A stretch of 30,525 bases of DNA from Spirogloea muscicola (lineage: Eukaryota > Streptophyta > Zygnematophyceae > Spirogloeales > Spirogloeaceae). Within the stretch, counting starts at the first letter, position 1; every line of letters starts with the position of its first letter. Positions 20,679 through 27,251 of this stretch are shown here, piece by piece. The notes beneath the pieces were generated by a model. It was given only the letters and a program-made list of their open reading frames with translations, ran no database searches and was not told the origin of the DNA. Location of the stretch: positions 44,498 through 75,022 of the forward strand of contig WELB01000375.1 of the NCBI GenBank assembly GCA_009602725.1. Direction: 5' to 3'. Made by a program: the position numbers and the translations under genes.

Positions 20679-21417
20679 CCTCCCTTGAAGACGAGGTTGA
20701 AATCAGCTGTCCCCTTGATGTACTTCAGGAGAATCTTCACTGCACTCCAACGCCGGTACTCCGGTGCACTCATGTGCTGGCTCGGCTGTTCTACAGCTGC
20801 GGCTACATCTGGCCTCGAGCCCACCTTGAGATACATTATGCTCCAACTGCCTGAGCAAAAGGATAAGACTTCTCCATCTCCTTGTACTGCTTCACTGGGC
20901 TGTCCTTCAGCCTGCCGAGGTCTCTGCAGGGGGTTGTTGTGGGCGTGCTGTCCTCCGTCTTGTACTTCTTGAGGATCTGCTTCAGGTTGTGCTCCTGGCT
21001 AAGCTCCACCTGTCTAGCAGCTCCAGTCCTCTTGACTTGGATGCCGTGCAAGTATCTGACTTCTCCCAGGTCCTTCATCTTGAGACCTGCCGCCAGCTGC
21101 TCCATATTACGCACCAACTTCTCCTTGCTGTTTGACATGATCAGCAAGTTGTCTACATACAAGGCATTGTATACCTTGTCACCACCTGAGCTTCTTCTTT
21201 ATAGACCACTGTGTCTGCTGAGCACCTCCTGAAGCCTTGCTCCTCCAAGAATGTATCCATCTTCTTGTTCCATGCCCTGGGGGCCTGCTTCAAGCCATAC
21301 AGGCTCTTCTGCAGCAGACAACCCTTGTTTGGGCTTGCAGGGTCCATGAAGCCTTCTGGTTGCTCCATGTATACCTCCTCCTCCAACTCTCCATGTGCAG
21401 CTTCCTCAGCTGGATGC

Positions 21418-21450
21418 CTAACTCCGCATCCTTCCAATAGACGGAGTTAG
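21418..21450. repeat. 9-bp inverted repeat at the copia deletion junction
   Basis: CTAACTCCG (21418-21426) and CGGAGTTAG (21442-21450) are perfect complements around a 15-bp loop. They sit where the pre-integrase frame changes to RT sequence, exactly where about the whole integrase core is missing. Confidence 0.75.
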
Positions 21451-22721
21451 ATTCCTGGACTAGTCCTCTGGCCTGTAGCTCCTTAAGCTGCCTTGCTCCA
21501 AGGTGACCGAGTTGCTGGTGCCAGAGCATGAGCTTGCTGCTTGCACTGCCTGCTGCCACAAAGGCAGCCTCCTCCTTGATCTCCACCATCTGGGGCCTGC
21601 TGTGCAGTATGGACTGCTGCTGCTGTAGTCTGGCCACACCTAGCACCTTGTTCTTAAGACTGATGCAGCATTCGCTCTTCGTGGAGCTGATATTTGCTCC
21701 CGTTGCAGTCATCTGTCTGATGGAAAGTAGATTGGTGGCGACGCCAGGAACATGTAGCACCTTGGCGAAGGTGATCTCGGTCTTCTTCCCGTGGACTTCC
21801 CGTGCAGCATCACTGATCCTACGCCGGCTACCTGCAGGGCCCCCTTGTTACCAAAAGTAACTCTCTGTCCCGTGGTCTGCATGTACCCCTGCAGCCACTC
21901 CCGGCTCCCTGTCATGTGAGAGGAGGCTCCACTGTCCACGATCCAGTGGTCTGGCTGCTGTTCTTGGTGCTGGTCGAGCACGGAGAGTGCCTGGAGCTCA
22001 TGTTGCCAGTCGTCCTTCTTGTTGCTCCAGCGATCCCTGGCCCAATGGCCTCTCTTCTTGCACTTGTGGCAGATGTCTGCACGATGCTCCCTCTTGGGCC
22101 TTCTATCAGCCTTCTGCCACCTAGATGACTGCTGCAGCCTATGATCGGCACTGCTAACCATCGCCGCCAACATGGGAGTCCTGATGAAGCTGAACTGATT
22201 GTCGTCCGTCTGTTGTGCCTCTTCTTGCAAGAATCTCTGAGCCACCTGTTGGAAGGTGAGGGTGCCTCCCAAGATGCTCAGTGTACTTTTCACTGAGCAT
22301 CTTGCTCGGCCATTCCTGCAGCATCAAGAGGAGCAGGGCATTTGGTCCCTCCTGCTTCATTCGTCTTGGCATCGGCTGCACGCAGTTCCCCCATAATGCC
22401 TTCCAGCCTGGAGATGTGGTCGGCCATCGGTCTGTCGGGGTCGCGTCTTGCCTCCCACAGCTGCAGTCGGAGGTACGCCTTGCCAGAGGTATCCCTGGAC
22501 GAATGTACTTCGTTGAGCCTCCTCCAAGCTTGCGCTGCAGTTCGGGTGCTCAATACGTGTCGAACCTGACTGGGCGCCAGGCACCCAATGAGGAACGTCA
22601 GAGCATCCGACCTCAACTTCGCTTGCACTGCCGCCTCCTCTGCCGCCTTCTTCTTGACAGCAGCTGCCGCCTTCTTGGTGGCAGTCCTGGAAAGCCCCAT
22701 CAGCAGCCAATGGTTTTCTGG

Positions 22722-22758
22722 TCTAGGGTTTAGGGTTTAGGGGTTTGGGGGTGTAGGG
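22722..22758 (+). repeat. Telomere-like repeat inside copia gag
   Basis: CTAGGGTTTAGGGTTTAGGG is followed by GTTTGGGGGTGTAGGG. It interrupts the Gag frame between the N-terminal part (22991-22760) and the middle part (22700-22290). It is cleaner than the tracts in the RUS1 intron. Confidence 0.8.
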
Positions 22759-22978
22759 ATAAGCCGATGCTGCTGTTGCGGTTGATGCAGTCACCTCCTC
22801 GTCGTCGACGAGAGGCACTGACGCGGGGCATGCCGTCCGTGCCGTCTTGATCAGCCTCCGCAGGCTGACTCACCGCATCCCAATATCCTAGGGACTTGAG
22901 ACGGTGATCCATCACAAACCTCCACGTAGGGAAGTCCATGCCGTCCAAAAGCGAGTGCCGAACGATTGCCTCGCTACC

Positions 22979-22991
22979 GGTTCTGATACCA
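22979..22991 (-). other. Copia primer-binding site (initiator Met-tRNA type)
   Basis: The minus strand reads TGGTATCAGAACC. Plant copia elements use TGGTATCAGAGC, complementary to the 3' end of tRNA-iMet. The base before it ends a CAGCA, consistent with an LTR ending in CA, so the 5' LTR should start at 22992 and run upward. I cannot find its other edge or a matching 3' LTR. Confidence 0.75.
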
Positions 22992-23102
22992 TGCTGAAGG
23001 TGGCTAACATCCATCGCTGCTAACCGCGGAAGCGTTGAAGGGTCGGTAAAGCGGAGGCTAAGGCTTGGCCTCAGATGTGTGGAGTTTGCCCGATGGGTGC
23101 CC

Positions 23103-23195
23103 GAAGAAGTAGCTCTCCCAATGGGGGTTAAGTGCTGTGAGAAGCCAGCCCGTCACGAATTGACAAAGGTTCGAATGGGCCAAATGACGGAGGGG
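23103..23195 (+). repeat. Hairpin-repeat copy with B-box-like motif
   Basis: It begins GAAGAAGTAGCTCTCCCAAT, has GCTGTGAGAAGCCAGCCC and GAATTGACAAAGGTTCGAAT, then GGGCCAAATGACGGAGG. It shares about 93 bp with the copy at 23368. GGTTCGAATGG at 23168-23178 is close to the tRNA B-box GGTTCGANTCC. TAGCTCTCCCAATGG near 23110 resembles an A-box. Confidence 0.7.
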
Positions 23196-23367
23196 CCTAA
23201 AGCCACAATGACGGAGGGAGCTGAAGATGCTATGTCAGAACGTGGTGGAGGATGGACCACTCAGTAGCTACGAGTGCCTCGAATCCGACAGACTAGCTGC
23301 TGAAAAGCAATCCCCCTGACGGAAGCCAGAGGCTGCAGCGAGAGCACGGCCAGCACGCAGATGCAAG

Positions 23368-23461
23368 AAGAAGTGGCTCTTCCAATGGGGGCAAGGCCTG
23401 TAAGAAGCCAGCCCAAAATGAATTGACAAGGTTCGAAGGGGCCAAATTACGAAGGGGCCAG
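23368..23461 (+). repeat. Hairpin-repeat copy with B-box-like motif
   Basis: It begins GAAGAAGTGGCTCTTCCAAT and contains CCTGTAAGAAGCCAGCCC, then GAATTGACAAGGTTCGAAGG and GGCCAAATTACGAAGG. It is a close relative of 23103-23195 in order and length. Confidence 0.7.
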
Positions 23462-23484
23462 AGGCACTAGCTCTAAACTAGGGA

Positions 23485-23910
23485 AGGATGAATCACACGT
23501 AGGTGCAAAGCGTGGGCCAGGGGTCGCTGAAGGGATACGGCTAGCCGCATGCGATAGACTTGGGCCAACGAGCCAGCGGCGCTGAATTCAGCCTGCTCAC
23601 CTCGCCTGCGGGACACAGCTCGTCGCGCAAGCCTGGCCAGCAGGTCGAGCCACTGGGACCCGAGAGCCCCGTGCACATCCACGACCAGGGGGATGCAAGG
23701 CGTGGGCCATGGACCGCTGAAAGGAGAAGACTGACAATCCTGAAGAAAGCGCGGCCAGATTGACTGGAGGCCAAGCAAGCTTGGGGAGAAAGGCACAATT
23801 CAGCTGTCCGCCAGAGGACGGGACAATCGCATGCGATATGCCTGGGCCCACGAGCCAGCGGCGTTCAAGTCAGCCGGCTCACCGCGCCGGCGGGACACAG
23901 CGCGCCGCGC
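23485..23910 (-). mobile_element. Two LINE C-terminal fragments
   Basis: On the minus strand, 23700-23485 reads VDVHGALGSQWLDLLARLAR, RAVSRRRGEQAEFSAAGSLA, QVYRMRLAVSLQRPLAHALH. A second, shorter fragment near 23910-23810 reads ARRAVSRRRGEPADLNAAGS and AQAYRMRL with a frame change. Both match the nuclease-like C-terminus found at 25-26 kb. A partial hairpin-repeat motif (GCGCGGCCAGATTGACTGG) lies between them at about 23750-23768. Confidence 0.7.
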
Positions 23911-24284
23911 GAGGCCTCCCTACTCGAATAAAGTTGCTCGCCCTCTATTCCAGGGGAGACTCTCACGGCCCAATGAGACAGACGGGATGGTCACCCAGCC
24001 CGGCCAGCTGATTCACCATAGTACTATGTCATCACCCGACCCGCAGATTCACCATATTACCTTAATCAACATTGTCGTCGTATACGAAGAATCTGTGATT
24101 TCATTGCACACACTCAATCTACTTACAGTAGTACAATTATTGCAATAACAGAATCTCGGGGAAACAGCCAAACTTGGTCTTCTGCAGGTTCTCTGGCTTT
24201 CAAAGACTAGCCACCGGATAGTATTGGCTCTCCCCATGAGAGTTCGCTTACTGCTGTCTCAGTCCTTAGCACTCCGGCTCCTTC

Positions 24285-24350
24285 AGACCTTGTCCATTCT
24301 TTTGGGCTGGCCTCTCCCAGCCACCAGTTAATCTGGCCGCGCTTGCTTCT
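24285..24350 (-). repeat. Hairpin-repeat copy (reverse)
   Basis: The reverse complement reads GCGCGGCCAGATTAACTGGT, GGCTGGGAGAGGCCAGCCCA and AAAGAATGGACAAGGTCTGA. It is almost identical to 733-793, over 23 kb away and in opposite orientation. It lies 25 bp before the left arm of the LINE palindrome. Confidence 0.75.
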
Positions 24351-24374
24351 CCCCATGGGGGCAAGGCTGCCCTC

Positions 24375-24755
24375 AAGGCTGGGTATGCGGTCGCCTGCGC
24401 CGCTCGAGCTAGAGCTCAAGTACGCTGATCATCCGCGGGAAGACGAGTTCTTCCCGCTGGCAATCGACACGCATGGGGCGTCGGGCGCTCGGGTGGCTCG
24501 AGCTGCTCAACCAGCTCGCCCGCCACGCCATCGTCCGCCGCTACCATGGGGAGCCCGGGGACCTTCCTGCAGCCGGGTCGCTAGCGCAGGTGTATCAGGA
24601 TGCGCTTGGCCGTCTCGCTGCAGAGGTCTATGGCCCGCGCGCTGCACCTGTGTGCCGGCAGAGCCCTCGCTGCTGCCTCTGGCTCTGGCCAGGGGACCCA
24701 CTTCCAGGAGCCTAGCTTCTCTGACCTGAGGCTGCTTAGCAGGGGTTACTGAGTA
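24375..24755 (+). mobile_element. LINE C-terminal fragment, left arm copy
   Basis: The plus strand encodes LKYADHPREDEFFPLAIDTH, then, after frame changes, the RLAVSLQRSMARALHL-type helix region and a LRLLSRGY-stop end near 24751. It is the mirror of the minus-strand copy at 25416-25043. Small indels break the frame near 24480 and 24560. Confidence 0.75.
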
Positions 24756-24878
24756 TTACGTAGCTGCTTTGTTGTTGTGCTTCTTTTGCTTGACGCTTCC
24801 CTGGCCCCCTTCTCGTACTTAGTTCATTCTTTTTTTGAGCTGGCTCCAGCCCCTATCCTCAATGGGCGAGCCCTTCTC

Positions 24879-24981
24879 TCAAGGGCTGTGAACAGCCAGC
24901 CCGAAAAGAATTGACAAAGGGAAGGGCTCGCTCAGTGAGGATAGGGGCTGGAAAGCCAGCCCAAAAAGGATGAACAAAGTA
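24879..24981 (+). repeat. Hairpin-repeat cores at the palindrome centre
   Basis: Two cores lie here: GGGCTGTGAACAGCCAGCCC followed by GAAAAGAATTGACAAAGG (24883-24920), and GGGGCTGGAAAGCCAGCCCA followed by AAAAGGATGAACAAAGT (24945-24981). Both show the arm-loop-arm plus GAATTGACAAAGG-like tail of the family. Confidence 0.7.
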
Positions 24982-25042
24982 CGAGAAGGGGGCCAGGGGA
25001 AGCTAAAGGAGAAAACAAGCACAGAAAGAAACTACGTGTTAC

Positions 25043-25985
25043 TCAGTAACTCCTGCTAAGCAGCCTCAGGTTACAGAAGCTAGGCTCCTGGAAGTTGGTC
25101 CCCTGACCAGAGCCAGAGGCAGCAGCGAGGGCTCTGCCGGCACGCAGGTGCAGCGCGCGGGCCATAGACCTCTGCAGCGAGACGGCCAAGCGCATCCGGT
25201 ACACCTGCGCTAGCGACCCGGCTGCAGGAAAGTCGGCTCCCCGTAGAAGCGGCGGACGATGGCGTGGCGGGCGAGCTGGTTGAGCAGCTCGAGCCACCGA
25301 GCGCCCAACTCCCCATGCGTGTCGATAGCCAGCGGGAAGAACTCGTCTTCCCGCGGATGATCAGCATATTTGAGCTCCTTAGCTCGAGCGGCGCAGGCGA
25401 CCGCATACCCAGCCTTAATGGCACATTGGGCTGGGTGTGAGCGGTCGAATGCGTATGTGGTCACCACGTCCAGGATAAGACGTGGCCCTCCGGCTTGTGG
25501 GGTGGCCACAAGGTCTACGCGACGTGCGTGGAGACCGTCGGCCCTTTGCTGGAGCGGCATGACGGCGGAGTTCTCCGCTGCCACCGAGAAGCCAGCCTCC
25601 ACCAGGATGCCATGCATCGCATCCCGGAGGCGGTCGTGGGCCGCTGTCCGCTCTCCGCCGTAGGAACAGCGCAGAACATGAGCGGCCAGCTCCCCAGGCT
25701 CGGCCCCTCGCCCGCCACATTCGTACTGACGCACAGCCTCGAGACATGGCGGCGGCAGGCCCAGGAGCCGGTGGACGGACAGCACTGCGAAATAACCTCG
25801 TCCGGGAGAGTGAGGGCGTCGTTGAGGGGGAGGTCCCGGAGCCACGCCGCGGCCCCCGGGGAAGAGGCCGAGTGGAGTCGCGCGCACCCGCGCAGGTCGG
25901 CCTCCGGGAGCTGCAGCAAGGCGGTGGTGAAGGCTGCCTTGTCCATCGCGGCTGCGAAGCACGCTTTGACGCGCAGATCGGCGGT
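25043..25985 (-). mobile_element. LINE 3' region with nuclease-like C-terminal domain
   Basis: Minus-strand segments in order: LPEADLRGCARLHSASSPGA and AWLRDLPLNDALTLPDEV (25930-25800), a Cys/His cluster YECGGRGAEPGELAAHVLRC (near 25720-25670), GGERTAAHDRLRDAMHGILV, RRVDLVATPQAGGPRLILDV, VTTYAFDRSHPAQ, KYADHPREDEFFPLAIDTHG, WLELLNQLARHAIVRR, YRMRLAVSLQRSMARALHL and LLSRSY-stop at 25043. Algal non-LTR retrotransposons end in a Cys/His motif plus a PD-(D/E)XK-like region of this kind; LDV...D and the FFPLAIDT strand fit. No RT domain is present. Several frame changes show it is dead. Confidence 0.75.
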
Positions 25986-26419
25986 GTGCGCGATAGACCC
26001 CTGCAGCGAGACGGCCAAGCACATACAGTACACCTGCGCTAGCGACCCGGCTGCAGGAAAGGCCACCGGCTCCCCATGGAAGCGGCGGGCGATGGCGTGG
26101 CGGGCGAGCTGGTTGAGCTGCTCGAGCCACCGAGCGCCCAACGCCCCATGCGTGTCGATAGCCAGCGGGAAGAACTCGTCTTCCCGCGGATGATCAGCAT
26201 ACTTGAGCCTTGGCCCGAGCGGCGCAGGCGACCGCATACTCGGCCTTGGTGGCACTTTGGGCTAGGTGTGATTGGTCGTATGCGTCGGTGGTCACCACGT
26301 CAAGGATAAGACGTGGCCCGCCAGCTTGTGGGGTGGCCACAGGGTCGACGCGACGAACGTGGATACCGTCGGGCCGTCGCTGGAGCGGCATGCGGCGGAA
26401 TTCTCCGCTGCCACCGAGA
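25986..26419 (-). mobile_element. Second LINE C-terminal fragment in tandem
   Basis: The minus strand reads RRVDPVATPQAGGPRLILDV, VTTDAYDQSHLAQ, then a frame change, LKYADHPREDEFFPLAIDTH, LARHAIARRFHGEPVAFPAA and AQVYCMCLAVSLQGSIAH. Near 25986 it jumps into the internal part of the next copy. Its upper edge at 26419 (after CCACCGAGA) is where similarity to the 25043-25985 copy ends and AT-rich sequence starts. Confidence 0.7.
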
Positions 26420-26664
26420 GGTTCAAAGGATCTCGTCGTTCCACTAATCATAGTATCCATTTTGATTATATAATTGTGATGTGTTCATGGCCATTTGAGC
26501 TACAATGGCGTTATAAGCTGATTGGTTACTGCATCAATATGACCATATCCTTTCGAGTTCGATATAAACAACGATGAAAGTCAGAATAAGGTGTTCGATG
26601 ACCTAGATGTACAGTTTGTAGCAATTTCATAATACTATTTTTTGAGTAGTCATATGAGATTTAT

Positions 26665-26738
26665 ATTCAGATAGCTCAGTTGGTTAGAGCAAAGGATTGA
26701 AAATCCTTGTGTCAGTGGTTCAATTCCACTCCCAGACA
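26665..26738 (+). tRNA. trnF: tRNA-Phe(GAA), degenerate, mitochondrial type
   Basis: The D arm GCTC-AGTTGGTTA-GAGC, the anticodon arm AAGGA-TTGAAAA-TCCTT with anticodon GAA, and the T arm AGTGG-TTCAATT-CCACT are all intact. The acceptor strands ATTCAGA (26665-26671) and CCCAGAC (26731-26737) pair at only about three of seven positions. The 5' strand and body resemble plant mitochondrial tRNA-Phe; the 3' strand does not. It is probably a nonfunctional copy. Confidence 0.75.
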
Positions 26739-26756
26739 AGGAGGAAAAGAAGACGA

Positions 26757-26778
26757 GATAACGCGATAACGCGATAAC
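26757..26778 (+). repeat. 8-bp tandem repeat
   Basis: GATAACGC is repeated 2.75 times in direct succession, 19 bp after the tRNA-like sequence. Confidence 0.85.
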
Positions 26779-26959
26779 TAGGCCAAGGACGGAATCGGAT
26801 CATTACTTGTAGATATTCAATCCAATACATTACCTTTATGTTACTTCGCCATAGAAAATGAAGAAAATGAAAAGATTTAAAAGTTCCAATTAGAACATAC
26901 AAGGCTTGCCTGGAAGTGTAATATAGTGCTCTGTAGACGAAATGGATGGAGATATGGCA

Positions 26960-27251
26960 ATGGTAGGTACGGGCTCAAACTCTCCTACTGTACTCTTTCG
27001 CAAAGAGTTGTATAACGAGAACAACAAGACCTGTCTCATGGGCTTTAAGAGTTAAGAGAACCCAAAATACCTGACAGGCTCTGAGGCACTCCTTTCTGTT
27101 TGGCAGGCAGGCCTTCGTCATGCCGTTTTGAGAGGTCACCCAGCACCCAGCTGACCTCATCATCCAACCTGCCACCTATCTTGAGCCTTCCTTACAAGAT
27201 CCAGGACTGGGCATGCTCGACTTGAGATGCAAAAGATACCCTCCAATGGCC
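26960..27251. other. Downstream flank of the GT92 gene
   Basis: There is no gene here. A 66-codon minus frame (27175-26975) is Cys/Met-rich and unrecognised. A TGTAA signal for the GT92 gene lies at 27192-27196. Confidence 0.4.
27192..27196 (-). terminator. TGTAA poly(A) signal of the GT92 gene
   Basis: TTACA on the plus strand reads TGTAA on the minus strand, 56 nt past the GT92 stop codon. Position and sequence fit the chlorophyte poly(A) signal. Another TGTAA (27256-27252) overlaps the stop codon itself. Confidence 0.45.

Larger units (their letters stand above)
20679..22992 (-). mobile_element. Decayed Ty1/copia retrotransposon lacking integrase core and RNase H
   Basis: Reading 22992 down: a primer-binding site; Gag N-part LDGMDFPTWRFVMDHRLKSL (about 22950-22890); Gag middle HVLSTRTAAQAWRRLNEVHS (22700-22290); a zinc knuckle CHKCKKRGHWARD whose last Cys is R; protease WIVDSGASSHMTG (near 21940); GAG-pre-integrase LWHQQLGHLGARQLKEL (near 21500); RT from HGELEEEVYMEQPEGF and SLYGLKQAPRAWNKKMD (21400-21260), YVDN in place of YVDD (near 21155), DLGEVRYLHGIQVKR, then LKVGSRPDVAAAVEQ and SAVKILLKYIKGT (20830-20720). 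At least three frame changes break the polyprotein. The integrase core is absent: pre-integrase passes straight into RT near 21450-21418. RNase H and the 3' LTR are missing, and RT ends abruptly at the LINE 3' end. The element cannot be autonomous. Confidence 0.93.
24375..25416. repeat. About 1.04-kb near-palindrome of LINE 3' ends
   Basis: The left arm (24375 to about 24878) and the right arm (about 24921 to 25416) are reverse complements of roughly 500 bp each, with scattered mismatches and small indels. Both arms run from AAGGCTGGGTATGCGG through the C-terminal domain and stop codon, and through the 3' UTR to a shared CCCCTATCCTCA...GCGAGCCCTTC. The 42-bp spacer (24879-24920) is a hairpin-repeat core. 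Confidence 0.85.
26420..26960. other. AT-rich insertion, probable mitochondrial DNA (NUMT)
   Basis: Base composition changes sharply from GC-rich LINE sequence to AT-rich sequence (runs such as TTTTGATTATATAATTG) and back near 26960. It contains a mitochondrial-type tRNA-Phe. Other frames here are short and unrecognised. The left edge is clear; the right edge is approximate. A plastid source is less likely because the tRNA resembles the plant mitochondrial trnF(GAA). Confidence 0.5.

Noticed and set aside
25495-26193. Plus-strand frame of 232 codons over the LINE fragments
   Set aside because: The minus strand carries the recognisable LINE C-terminal motifs; this is their antisense.
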